Shown here one piece after another: positions 8,465-17,716 of a DNA stretch of 64,000 nucleotides (positions are counted from its first letter, which is position 1; every line of letters starts with the position of its first letter). Source of the DNA: Bacteriovorax sp. Seq25_V (GTDB lineage: Bacteria; Bdellovibrionota; Bacteriovoracia; Bacteriovoracales; Bacteriovoracaceae). A program made the translations under genes and the position numbers. Location of the stretch: contig NZ_AUNI01000021.1 of assembly GCF_000447795.1 (NCBI RefSeq), positions 310,001-374,000 on the forward strand, given 5' to 3'. The notes under the pieces are model-generated. The model saw nothing but the letters and a program-made list of their open reading frames with translations. It made no database searches and was not told where the DNA came from.

Positions 8465-8889
8465 TGAAATTTTCTCTGATTTTAATTTTATCTCTGAATA
8501 CTTTAGCAATTAGTCCTGTAATTAAATCAAGACTTCAAAATTACAGAGACCCATTTAAAAGAAATGTTTATCGCTCCACGAATAAAGACCAAAAGCGTAA
8601 GGAGCTAAAAACATATTTTTCAAATAGAATTAATCCTCAGAATATTCCGATTGAAAATATTAAAATAACTGGTGTGTTTTTAGGTCAGGAGAGAAGAGCT
8701 CTCGGAGTTGATTCAACAGCTGATGCTCAATCACAGGAACCATTTATTATTAAAGAAGGAATGAAACTTGGGCCAGACGCGATCGAAGTCAAAGCTATTC
8801 TTCCTGGGGGAATTGTTCTGGTTGAAAAAATTCTTAATGTTTACGATGAAGAAGAATACTTGGAAACAATTATTCCAGTATCAGAGTAA
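8464..8889 (+). CDS. pilP: PilP, type IV pilus assembly protein, without lipobox
   Basis: Periplasmic protein linking PilNO to the PilQ secretin. 141 residues. The homology region is recognisable: YRDPFKRN near residue 27, then IPIENIKITGVFLG and the beta-domain end IKEGMKLGPDAIEVKAILPGGIVLVEK. The N-terminus is a short hydrophobic signal or anchor, but there is no cysteine anywhere in the protein, so it cannot be a lipoprotein as PilP usually is. The gene overlaps pilO by one base and pilQ follows after 85 bases. Confidence 0.88.
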   Translation: MKFSLILILSLNTLAISPVIKSRLQNYRDPFKRNVYRSTNKDQKRKELKTYFSNRINPQNIPIENIKITGVFLGQERRALGVDSTADAQSQEPFIIKEGMKLGPDAIEVKAILPGGIVLVEKILNVYDEEEYLETIIPVSE

Positions 8890-8974
8890 ATGCCTCTGTT
8901 ATATATAACTTTGCGAAATTAAAAAGTGTGTTAATATATTCTTAGTAACAATTTTACTTATGGAAGAGTAAATT

Positions 8975-10780
8975 ATGATTAAAGGAATTATTTTATTTGT
9001 ATTCTTGGGTGTGATTTCATTTTCTACATTCGCTACAAATATAGTCGCTATTAACTTTCAACAAAAAGATGAAGTGAGCTATCTTGACTTTGTTTTCGAT
9101 CAAGAGAACGTCAATGTTCGTAAATTTCATGTAACTGATGATAAGCAAATTATTGTTGATATCACAGGTGTTGAAGCATCTCAAAGAGTTCTAAGAGCTT
9201 TTGATACTTCTGAGTTTTCAGGAAGTGTTGTTTTTGTTTCTGCTTATAAAAAGCCAGATGAAAACGATACAATCAGAGTAGTAATTCAATTAAGAGATAA
9301 TGTTAGATCTAAGATTGCAATAAATGGAAAGCGAGCAGTACTACAAATTGAAAATAGATTTGGAGTTTTCGCGCAAAGAGAATTAAAGCAAGGTGAAAAC
9401 TTATCGGCTAAAACAATTCAAGAGGAAAAGGCCGTAAGAGTAAATGTTCCAAAGTCTGAAAGTCTTGAAGATATTTTAGAGAACTTAACTTTATCAGGAA
9501 GAAAGAAATATATTGGAAAGAAAATCACATTAAATGTAAAGAATCTGCCAGTTTCAAGTATTCTCGATATGATTGCTGATGCTTCTGGTTTTAATATTAT
9601 CCAATCAGAAGATGTTACGGCCTTACCGAAGGCGTCACTAAACCTTGTAAAGATTCCTTGGGATCAAGTACTCGATACCGTTTTGAAGTTAAATGATTTA
9701 GTTGCCGAAAAGAATGGATCAATTTTAACGATTAAAACATTAGCTAAGGCGACAGAAGAGAGACTCGCTAAAGAAGCTGCTCAAACAGTTAAAGTTAAGG
9801 CAGAAGTGTTAGTAACAAAAATTTTCCCAATAAGTTATTCAAAAGCAAAAGATGTTGAAAATATTTTCAAGGACTACTTAACTAAAGATAGAGGAACTCT
9901 TTCAATAGATGAAAGAACTAACTCTGTAATTGTGAAAGATACACAATCAAATATTGAAAAGATGTCTAAGGTTCTTGAATTTCTAGATACACAAACACCA
10001 CAGGTTTTAATTGAATCAAAAATCGTTGAAGTTTTTGAAAGTTATGCAAGAGAGATCGGTTTAAAGCAAGGGGTCGGTTTTGGGTATGATCCTGTTGGGC
10101 AAAAGTCTGGAACACCTGCAATTGTAGGAAATACTCCAGGGACAACTGAGGATGGGGGACCAGGCTTTAGTTTTTCAACTGCTCCAACTGCAGCGACGAA
10201 TGCCATGGAGTTAACAATCGGACGTTTTGGAAGATTATTTAACCTCGATTTTAAATTACAACTTTTAGAGTCAGAATCGAAAGGGAAGGTTGTTGCATCT
10301 CCTCGTGTTGTAACTAAACATAATGTTAAAGCACAGTTAATTTCAAAGGAACAAACTTCATATGTTAAGACTGAAGGAACCGGAGACAGTGCGATTTCTT
10401 CATTCGAGCCAATCAGTGCTACCCTTGATCTTACAGTTACTCCACTTGTAACAAATGATGGATCAATTGACTTACAAATTGAGCTTTCAAAAGAGCAGTT
10501 TGGGACACCTCCGCAGGTAGGAGCTCCACCTGATATTACAACAAGAAAGATAAACACGAGTGTTCTTGTTGATAACGGCTCGACAATTGTTCTTGGGGGA
10601 CTATATAATTATTCTCAAAGAGAAAATCATTCAGGAGTACCTTTCTTAAAAGATATTCCATTAATTGGTTGGTTATTTAGAACACCATATAACCCATCGA
10701 CTAGTAAACAAGAGCTTGTGATATTTATCACTCCTAGAATTATAAATCAGGAGAAAGCTGGACTAGTAAACGCAATGTAA
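8975..10780 (+). CDS. pilQ: PilQ, type IV pilus outer-membrane secretin
   Basis: Forms the outer-membrane pore for the pilus. 601 residues. Signal peptide at residues 1-20 (ending SFSTFA), one AMIN domain for peptidoglycan contact about 22-130, an STN/N0 domain about 155-250 (ITLNVKNLPVSSILDMIA), one secretin-N domain about 270-345, and the C-terminal secretin core ending with VDNGSTIVLGGLY, GVPFLKDIPLIGWLF and ELVIFITPRII. The protein is shorter than proteobacterial PilQ because it has only one AMIN domain. Ribosome site GGAAGAG upstream of the ATG. Confidence 0.95.
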   Translation: MIKGIILFVFLGVISFSTFATNIVAINFQQKDEVSYLDFVFDQENVNVRKFHVTDDKQIIVDITGVEASQRVLRAFDTSEFSGSVVFVSAYKKPDENDTIRVVIQLRDNVRSKIAINGKRAVLQIENRFGVFAQRELKQGENLSAKTIQEEKAVRVNVPKSESLEDILENLTLSGRKKYIGKKITLNVKNLPVSSILDMIADASGFNIIQSEDVTALPKASLNLVKIPWDQVLDTVLKLNDLVAEKNGSILTIKTLAKATEERLAKEAAQTVKVKAEVLVTKIFPISYSKAKDVENIFKDYLTKDRGTLSIDERTNSVIVKDTQSNIEKMSKVLEFLDTQTPQVLIESKIVEVFESYAREIGLKQGVGFGYDPVGQKSGTPAIVGNTPGTTEDGGPGFSFSTAPTAATNAMELTIGRFGRLFNLDFKLQLLESESKGKVVASPRVVTKHNVKAQLISKEQTSYVKTEGTGDSAISSFEPISATLDLTVTPLVTNDGSIDLQIELSKEQFGTPPQVGAPPDITTRKINTSVLVDNGSTIVLGGLYNYSQRENHSGVPFLKDIPLIGWLFRTPYNPSTSKQELVIFITPRIINQEKAGLVNAM

Positions 10781-10783
10781 ATT

Positions 10784-11662
10784 ATGTCAGATTACTCAAA
10801 CCTAATTGAAAAATATATTTCAACATTAAAGCAAGACCCGCAATCTCGGGTCTTTGCTCCTTTGGGTGAAATCTACAGAAAACTAGGGTTGATTGATAAG
10901 GCCATTGCAGCCTACGAAGCTGGTTTAAAATTTAATCCAGAGTATAATTTAGGAATAATCGGCTATTCCTCGTGTCTGATAGATATGGGAGACTTCAAAA
11001 AGGCGTATTCTGTTTTACAGCCACTCGTTCGATCGAGTGGGGACAATATCAAGTTTTTGAAAAACATTGCTATCTGTGCTGAAAATGTCGGAGATGTTGA
11101 AAACGCTTTAAAATATTATAAAACAATTCTTTTTTTTAATCCTCGAGATACACACGCCACGGAATTTGTTACGAAATACGAAGACTTGAATACGACGGTT
11201 ATTAAAAAAGATGTTGTTCAATTTGAAGTTGACTCTCTCGAGAGTGATGGTCTTGATGAATGGACTCAGTTAAGTCTTGTTGAGGAGTCCAATGTTTCTG
11301 TAGAGGAAGGCGAGAAAGACGACGAGGATGAAGATGAGTCACGTAAAGCAGATGAGTCACCATTCTTTAGTCATACCCTTGTTGATCTTTATTTAAAGCA
11401 AGGTGCCAAAGATAAGGCCCTTGAAATTTTAGAGAAAGCTCTTGAGCTTAATCCCGAAGATACGAGAGTTGCAGATAGAATAATTGAAATTAAAGCTCAA
11501 CTTACATCCAGTACTGGTCATGACGATCTAATGAGTTTGTTTGATCAGAAAGCTTCAAAAATAGTGGAAGTTGAGGATGATAATTCTGAGAAATTGAAAA
11601 TGGCATATGAGTTATTTCTTGCAAAGATTCATGCTCGAGCAAATGAGATCACATTAAAATGA
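10784..11662 (+). CDS. TPR-repeat protein downstream of pilQ
   Basis: Soluble protein of 292 residues without signal peptide. TPR repeats at about residues 20-120 (FAPLGEIYRKLGLIDKAIAA, then FLKNIAICAENVGDVENALK) and again at 195-235 (LVDLYLKQGAKDKALEILE with ALELNPED). Between them is an acidic linker (GEKDDEDEDES). It starts three bases after the pilQ stop and overlaps aroQ by four bases, so it belongs to the same operon; a cytoplasmic scaffold role in pilus function is possible but unproven. Confidence 0.85.
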   Translation: MSDYSNLIEKYISTLKQDPQSRVFAPLGEIYRKLGLIDKAIAAYEAGLKFNPEYNLGIIGYSSCLIDMGDFKKAYSVLQPLVRSSGDNIKFLKNIAICAENVGDVENALKYYKTILFFNPRDTHATEFVTKYEDLNTTVIKKDVVQFEVDSLESDGLDEWTQLSLVEESNVSVEEGEKDDEDEDESRKADESPFFSHTLVDLYLKQGAKDKALEILEKALELNPEDTRVADRIIEIKAQLTSSTGHDDLMSLFDQKASKIVEVEDDNSEKLKMAYELFLAKIHARANEITLK

Positions 11663-12093
11663 AAAAAATCCTTGTAATAAATGGACCGAATCTTAACATG
11701 TTAGGTAAACGTGAACCTGAGATTTACGGGAAAGATAGCCTTGCAGATATCGAGAAATACACTGAGGAAATGATAGAGAAACATGGATTGCAAGCTGATA
11801 TGAAATGGCAGCAGTCTAATAGTGAAGAAGAGCTAATTAGCATCATTCATGATACTTTTGACAGTGATTTCAATGGTTTAGTTATTAACCCTGGGGCGTT
11901 TTCTCACACAAGTATCGCACTTTTAGATGCTCTAAGTATGTTGAAAATACCCGTTATTGAGGTTCATTTGTCAAATACAAATCGTCGTGAGGACTTCAGA
12001 AAGACAAAAATTACTGCCCAATCCTCAACTGGTGTGATAGAAGGTTTAGGAAAAAAAGTTTATTATCTCGCAGTAATGTCGCTTATTGATTAA
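11659..12093 (+). CDS. aroQ: 3-dehydroquinate dehydratase, type II
   Basis: Shikimate-pathway enzyme that converts 3-dehydroquinate to 3-dehydroshikimate; small dodecameric type II form, 144 residues. Conserved features: NGPNLNMLGKREPEIYG with the catalytic Tyr near residue 23, WQQSNSEEEL, the substrate loop NPGAFSHTSIALLDAL with its catalytic-site His, and EVHLSN with the general-acid His. ATGA overlap with the TPR gene; efp follows after 20 bases. Confidence 0.96.
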   Translation: MKKILVINGPNLNMLGKREPEIYGKDSLADIEKYTEEMIEKHGLQADMKWQQSNSEEELISIIHDTFDSDFNGLVINPGAFSHTSIALLDALSMLKIPVIEVHLSNTNRREDFRKTKITAQSSTGVIEGLGKKVYYLAVMSLID

Positions 12094-12113
12094 ATGATTA
12101 AAAGGAAGATCTC

Positions 12114-12686
12114 ATGGAAATTCAAACAACAGATTTCAGAAAAGGTTTAAAAGTTGAAGTTGATGGTAAACCATACCTAGTTATTAAGTGTGATTTCACT
12201 AACCCAGGTAAAGGATCAGCTTTCTATAAACTAAAAATGAAAAATTTAGAAACAGGTGCAATGCTTGAAAGAACATATAAGTCTGGAGTTGCAACTGGTG
12301 TTATGAAACCAGATCTACTTGAGAGAGAAGTAGAGTATATGTACAATGACCCAGATGGATTCAACTTCATGGATCAGTCAAACTATGAAACTATTCATGT
12401 AGCGACTGATTATGTTGGTGACGCTGCTAACTACCTTCAAGAAGGGATTAAGCTATTTGTACTTTACTATAATGGTAAACCAATCTCGATTGAGCTTCCA
12501 AACTTTGTAGAACTAGAAGTAAAAGAAACAGATCCTGGCCTAAAAGGTGACACTGCACAAGGTGGACTAAAAAAGGCGATTATGGAGACTGGTCTTCAAG
12601 TAAACGTACCACTATTTATTAAAGAAGGTGAGATTCTAAAGATCGATACCCGTACAGGTGATTACGTAGAAAGAGTAAATAAATAA
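12114..12686 (+). CDS. efp: Translation elongation factor P
   Basis: Relieves ribosome stalling at polyproline. 190 residues, full length, with three domains: KOW-like domain at the N-terminus, central OB domain and C-terminal OB domain ending KIDTRTGDYVERV, the family signature. The modification loop is PGKGSA with Lys33 at the tip, the residue that is beta-lysylated in EpmA-containing bacteria; no modification gene is in this window. Ribosome site AAGGAAGAT. A strong terminator follows directly. The window itself contains a polyproline-rich protein, the TadZ-TadA fusion, that would be a plausible client. Confidence 0.97.
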   Translation: MEIQTTDFRKGLKVEVDGKPYLVIKCDFTNPGKGSAFYKLKMKNLETGAMLERTYKSGVATGVMKPDLLEREVEYMYNDPDGFNFMDQSNYETIHVATDYVGDAANYLQEGIKLFVLYYNGKPISIELPNFVELEVKETDPGLKGDTAQGGLKKAIMETGLQVNVPLFIKEGEILKIDTRTGDYVERVNK

Positions 12687-12690
12687 TCTT

Positions 12691-12721
12691 AAGAGGCCTC
12701 ATTCTCGAGGCCTTTTTTTTC
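12691..12721 (+). terminator. Rho-independent terminator after efp
   Basis: AGGCCTC pairs with GAGGCCT around a six-base loop, followed by a run of eight or more T. It closes the pilM-to-efp operon. Confidence 0.92.
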
Positions 12722-12786
12722 CTTTAAAATTTTAGAATTCTCTTAGGAAAGAACTGCTCCACGACAGTATTTATAGGCACTTAGGT

Positions 12787-12792
12787 TATAAT
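12787..12792 (+). promoter_or_regulatory. Possible -10 box for the 12822-tamB-tamA operon
   Basis: A perfect TATAAT lies 30 bases before the TTG start of the next gene. The -35 is poor (CGACAG at 19 bases), so only the -10 is supported. Confidence 0.4.
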
Positions 12793-12821
12793 ATAAGTAT
12801 GAAACTTATGATGGTGATACA

Positions 12822-13763
12822 TTGTCTGCCACTATAGAAACATTCATTGAAACATGGTTTGAAGATGGAAATCTCGAAAGTTCTTTATACAAGAGCGAGG
12901 AAGTCTATTTCCAATTTCTAGAACAATTCAATTCATTATCAGATGAAGAATGTAAAAAACTTCTAACAATAAGAGAGAATTTAAAAAAATCTTATTTTGA
13001 AAATTTAATAACAACACTTTGTTATTTTAGAACAGGAAAAATAAATTTATATAAAACAGAAATAATAAATATCTTCGAGTTTTTGTTAAAAGCCAAACGT
13101 TATCCGCGCATGAAACAATTACTGACGACATTAAAAATGTGTAATGCTCCTTTGAGTAATTTGAAGAAGTATGAGGATATTGTTTTAATTAGATTGGGTG
13201 ATCCTTCTTTAAGTCTTGAGATAGATTTTAATTCGATTACAGATAATGCAAATATCTATTTTAAAAACAAAACTCTTAGAAGAGAGTATTATAAAAGTTC
13301 AGAAGTATATTCGTTAACAAATGTTTTAAGTGCCTTTTTAGCCGGCTTGAGCGAAATTTCATCTAGTGATGAAGTTCTTGATGATCTAGTTGAAATAGCA
13401 AAACACAGTAGGAGTTTTGAACTTAAAGAAATTATAATTTCTATCTATCCAAGCAAAGCTGATGCTATTGGTGAATTGGAACCGATTCAGAGAATTCAAA
13501 GCACTGAAAAAATTAAATACTCTAAGGAGTTGATTAACCAAATAGATGAGTTTTATCAAAATGATAAGAAGGCAATTGTTGGTGAATTGATCAATGCGAA
13601 AGAAGCATTGTATGAAGATGGTATAAAGTCTGACTTGTACTTTTTGCTAATTGATAAAATCTCTAAAAAGTATAAAGAGCTTGGCGAGACTGAAAAGTAC
13701 GAATCTCTTCAAAATAGACTAAGACAAAGAAAGATTAAGTCACACTGGAGTGACTTAAAATGA
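12822..13763 (+). CDS. Protein of unknown function upstream of tamB
   Basis: Predicted soluble, all-helical, charged protein of 313 residues with no signal peptide, no membrane segment and no motif that I recognise. Start is TTG at 12822 with a weak GGTGAT site; no in-frame ATG fits. The stop overlaps the tamB start in ATGA, so it is coupled with tamB and a role near envelope assembly is suggested by context only. Its early codon use (strings of AAA and ATA) is as AT-rich as its neighbours. Confidence 0.75.
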   Translation: MSATIETFIETWFEDGNLESSLYKSEEVYFQFLEQFNSLSDEECKKLLTIRENLKKSYFENLITTLCYFRTGKINLYKTEIINIFEFLLKAKRYPRMKQLLTTLKMCNAPLSNLKKYEDIVLIRLGDPSLSLEIDFNSITDNANIYFKNKTLRREYYKSSEVYSLTNVLSAFLAGLSEISSSDEVLDDLVEIAKHSRSFELKEIIISIYPSKADAIGELEPIQRIQSTEKIKYSKELINQIDEFYQNDKKAIVGELINAKEALYEDGIKSDLYFLLIDKISKKYKELGETEKYESLQNRLRQRKIKSHWSDLK

Positions 13764-16700
13764 GAAATGTAAATAAGTTCTTAGTTCTATTTATAATAGT
13801 AATTCTGGGGCTTTTCGCAGGTATCGTAAATTTTATTCAAAGCTCATACTTTGGAAGTATTATTTCAAATCAAGTCAATAGTCGTATTGCTAGTATGACT
13901 GATGCACAAGTTGATATCGAAAAGATTACTTTTTCTCTGCTACCGCTGCAAACTAATCTCGTTAATGTTAAAGCTGAATTACCAGATAAGGTGGTGGCTC
14001 ACTTAGGAAACCTCGCGGTTGAACTATCGTTCTGGGATCTTTTTAGAAGTGATCTAAGAATTTCAAAAATAATCCTTGATAATGGATACGTTAAGATAAA
14101 TGAAGATTTGAACAAAACTTCAAGAGAAGAGTCCGTTGAGGATGTTATTAATCCTTTCTTAATAATAAACAAAACTATACTGCCTCGTCTCCCATTTGGA
14201 TTGGGGGAGTTCGAGATAACGAATGTCGATATTTTTACTAATAACAGAAAAATTCCAGTGCATGAGTTTAATTTGAAGTTATATCAAAGTTCAATAGACT
14301 ATGAGTTCATTATTTCAAATCTTCATATTGATAATTTTGAAATTGATCAAGTGAAAATACGTGGAGAGTTTTTAGAAGAGAAAATAAGATTAACTGAAGC
14401 TTATATTGCTAAAAATACTGCTGAAATCAAAATGATAGGTGAAGTTCTGCTTCAAAAAAATTATCCTTTGAATATCGAAATCGATTATGGTGGTGACATT
14501 GGGGAGTTTGTTTTCGGAACAGACATACAGCAATATCTTCAGTCTGGGATTGCCTCATGCTTGATTAGTGTTGAGGGGGAAGCAAAGAATCCATCTGTGA
14601 AGTTTCGTGGGAAGTTAGAGAGGTTTAGAAATATTTATGCTGAAGTGGATGAGCTCGATTTTAGAGGCTCATACTTTAAGAATAATATTTTAATCGATAA
14701 ACTTAATGTTCAAAAAGGAAAGGGAACCGCGAGAGTCAATAATAATATTTCTATTGACCTTGCTACTGGGAAAGTAAGTGACATCAATGCTAGCGTGAAA
14801 GAGATGCACTCACATGATCTTTTATATTTTCTAGGTCCTGATTTTAAAGTTTTAAAAACAAATATTAGTTCAGATGTAAATCTTTCAATTGATAAGGATG
14901 TAATAAAGATCACAGCGACATCACCGGTAATTTTAAAAGATGTTCGTGTTGGTGAGAGTGAAGATATTCTTAATATCAAAAAGATTGAACTACCTGAATT
15001 TTTCTTAGAAACAGGTGATAATGTAAAGTTGAAAGCTAGCGGACTTATAAATGCTAGTCCTGTAAGCGTTAAGGGTGAAATCGGTGATTCTCTTTCGATT
15101 AAATTGAGCGCTCAAAACTTGAACCTCTTAGAATTAGGAGGAGAGTTAGGAAGCACTGCTCAGGGGACTGGGGATATTGACGCACTTTTTGAAGGAACTA
15201 GTCCTGATGTAAACCTTTATGTGAAATCAAAGAAAATAAAAGAACTGAGTGTTCTTGGATATCATGTTCCAGATGAAGTCTCTGCCAGCCTAAAATATTC
15301 TTTTGAAAAGGAAGTCATAACTATTTCAAATATTAAGTCACTTAACTCGAATATTTTAGGGATAGTTGGAAGTGTGGATTTGGACAAAGAAGAACTTGAT
15401 GTATTAATTGCATCAAATAAAATTCAAATACAGGGACTTCGAAATATCATTACTCCTGTATGGAATGATGTAAAAGAAGTAACTCAGTACTTTGATGGAT
15501 TAATATCTGGGAAAAGTAGACTGAGTGGAAGTTTTAAAAATTTAAAGATTGATAATAGTTTTAAGTCTGAAAAATTTAGTATTCTAAATGAAACATTGAA
15601 AAGTATATCATTTGATCTCGCGATCGATGAAGATAACTTGAAGCTTAGTAATGTTAGACTACTTAGAGATAATGGGAACCTTAGTGGGAAATTCTTTCTA
15701 AATTTCAAGAAAGGGATTGAGTTAATTGATTTTGATATAGAGGGAATGAACTTAAATGACTTTCTTTTCTACCGTAAATTAGGACTAGGGTATGATGGTA
15801 GTCTCAATGGAGAAATTAAACTAGAAAAGGCTAAGAGCGGTTACCGCGGAGGTGGACAAGTTCTACTTCTAGGTTCTAGTGTTGGCCGCAAAAAAATAAA
15901 GCCCTCAAGTATTATGTTTAGTATTGATAATCATGAGCTTATATCATCCGGAACCTTACTTGGATCGAGAATAAAGTTTGACTCAAAAGTATTCTTTGGT
16001 GAACGTAGTAAAGAATATTCTAAGTTCAATACAACTGCTGATATAACAGATCTTCGTCTGCTCTTAGGTATTCTTTCACTACATAATATTTATGACTCCG
16101 AACTCGCTGGAGAGTTTAAGGGACAACTAACTATTGGTGCTAGGTTAGATAATTTGAAAAATGTTGATGCGAAAGTCTCTCTAAACAAATTCTTTCTTAG
16201 AAAATTTAATAAAGAAATTAAGCTTTCAGAAGATAGTGAAAACATAATTGATATCTCGAAATCTAAAATTGATAAGATGGGGATTCGATTTGAAGGCAAT
16301 GGGGGACATTATCAATTAAATGGTAGTGGAGATTTTAATAAGATTGTTAAGCTTGAGGAAAAGTTTAGGTTCGACTTAACCTTCTTGCATCTTTTAAGCG
16401 ATAAAGTAGAACGAGCTAGTGGTAGCTTGAGTGGTAAGGGTATATTTACTGGAAAGGTCGGTGAGTTTGAGAATTCTCATGAGATAGATGCAAATGATCT
16501 CACTATTTTTATTAAGGATGTACCGGTATCACTAAATAACGTAGAAATGAGATCGATTTTAACTTCTAACTCTTGGGAGTTGAAAGATTTAAATGGATAT
16601 CTCGGTGGTGGAAAGTTGTTTGGTCGAGGACGAGTCGGATTTAAGATTCCTTATCCTGTGCTAAACCTCACAATTAGATTAGATGATGTAACATATCCGT

Positions 16701-17716
16701 TTGCAGAAAATTCTCGAGCAAATATTGGAGGAGTTTTTGATCTTGTTGGTTCACAATTCCCATATTCTTTGCGTGGGAATGCAATCATAAACAGTGGGAT
16801 TGTTGAAGATGAATTTACGGCATTTACAGGGAGCTCTGGTTATTTAAAAAGTATAGATAAATATATTGATATTCAAAAACGAGGTTTGCCGGATATCATT
16901 AAGTTAAATGTCAGCGCATCAACAAAAGATAATATACACGTTAAAAATAGATTATCTGATATATTGCTAAAAGCTAGTGGTACAGTTAAAGGTAATCCTA
17001 TGGCCCCTGATGTGAAAGCAGTATTAAATGTCGTTCCAGCATTTAGTAAATTTAAATTCAAAGGCAATGAATTTATTATTAATGAAGGTGTGGTGACATA
17101 TGATGTTAACAGTAATACAAATCTATTAAATGTTAATTTTACTTCTGAAGCTAAAATTGCACAATATGATATAAAGATGGACGTTGTTGGAAGTGAGGAA
17201 GACCTTAAAATAAATATGGAGTCAAATCCATCCTTATCAAAAGAAGATATTTTTTCCCTACTGGCTCTTGGGGTGACTTCGGATTTTACAAAAAACCTAG
17301 AGGAAAAGGATCGGGCATCATTAACCACTATCGGACTAGGGACATTAATTGTAGATCAACTAAAGATCAATGACGGACTTGATGCAACTCTAGGGTTGAA
17401 GCTTTCTGTTCTCCCGGAGATAAGTGAAAGTGATGATACGCCAATACAAGCGTCTAAGAATGAGTCTGGAACACGAGGAAAGACTGCAACGAAGTTAAAA
17501 ATTCAGAAGAAGGTAACTGAGAATGTAGGAATTACCTTCTCTAATACTTTTGGAAATGAGGAAGGTCAAAAACAAGAAATGAATATTGACCTTAATTTGA
17601 ATGATAACTGGTCCATTCAGGGAGTATTCGAGACAGGGACTGGTACAAGCAATGATAACAAAGAGGGAGATGGCGGTTCAGTAGGTGCCGACGTTAAATA
17701 TAGATGGTCGTATTAA
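13760..17716 (+). CDS. tamB: TamB-family inner-membrane / periplasm-spanning protein
   Basis: AsmA-like protein thought to form a lipid-carrying or protein-assembly bridge across the periplasm. 1318 residues. N-terminal membrane anchor at residues 8-28 (FLVLFIIVILGLFAGIVNFI), then a very long repetitive beta-strand region, and the C-terminal TamB (DUF490) domain from about residue 970, recognisable as NPMAPDVKAVLNVV, a beta-strand block, then NPSLSKEDIFSLLALGV and LTTIGLGTLIVDQ. The extreme C-terminus NDNWSIQGVFETG plus VKYRWSY fits the family end. It overlaps the outer-membrane partner gene by 13 bases. Confidence 0.9.
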   Translation: MRNVNKFLVLFIIVILGLFAGIVNFIQSSYFGSIISNQVNSRIASMTDAQVDIEKITFSLLPLQTNLVNVKAELPDKVVAHLGNLAVELSFWDLFRSDLRISKIILDNGYVKINEDLNKTSREESVEDVINPFLIINKTILPRLPFGLGEFEITNVDIFTNNRKIPVHEFNLKLYQSSIDYEFIISNLHIDNFEIDQVKIRGEFLEEKIRLTEAYIAKNTAEIKMIGEVLLQKNYPLNIEIDYGGDIGEFVFGTDIQQYLQSGIASCLISVEGEAKNPSVKFRGKLERFRNIYAEVDELDFRGSYFKNNILIDKLNVQKGKGTARVNNNISIDLATGKVSDINASVKEMHSHDLLYFLGPDFKVLKTNISSDVNLSIDKDVIKITATSPVILKDVRVGESEDILNIKKIELPEFFLETGDNVKLKASGLINASPVSVKGEIGDSLSIKLSAQNLNLLELGGELGSTAQGTGDIDALFEGTSPDVNLYVKSKKIKELSVLGYHVPDEVSASLKYSFEKEVITISNIKSLNSNILGIVGSVDLDKEELDVLIASNKIQIQGLRNIITPVWNDVKEVTQYFDGLISGKSRLSGSFKNLKIDNSFKSEKFSILNETLKSISFDLAIDEDNLKLSNVRLLRDNGNLSGKFFLNFKKGIELIDFDIEGMNLNDFLFYRKLGLGYDGSLNGEIKLEKAKSGYRGGGQVLLLGSSVGRKKIKPSSIMFSIDNHELISSGTLLGSRIKFDSKVFFGERSKEYSKFNTTADITDLRLLLGILSLHNIYDSELAGEFKGQLTIGARLDNLKNVDAKVSLNKFFLRKFNKEIKLSEDSENIIDISKSKIDKMGIRFEGNGGHYQLNGSGDFNKIVKLEEKFRFDLTFLHLLSDKVERASGSLSGKGIFTGKVGEFENSHEIDANDLTIFIKDVPVSLNNVEMRSILTSNSWELKDLNGYLGGGKLFGRGRVGFKIPYPVLNLTIRLDDVTYPFAENSRANIGGVFDLVGSQFPYSLRGNAIINSGIVEDEFTAFTGSSGYLKSIDKYIDIQKRGLPDIIKLNVSASTKDNIHVKNRLSDILLKASGTVKGNPMAPDVKAVLNVVPAFSKFKFKGNEFIINEGVVTYDVNSNTNLLNVNFTSEAKIAQYDIKMDVVGSEEDLKINMESNPSLSKEDIFSLLALGVTSDFTKNLEEKDRASLTTIGLGTLIVDQLKINDGLDATLGLKLSVLPEISESDDTPIQASKNESGTRGKTATKLKIQKKVTENVGITFSNTFGNEEGQKQEMNIDLNLNDNWSIQGVFETGTGTSNDNKEGDGGSVGADVKYRWSY

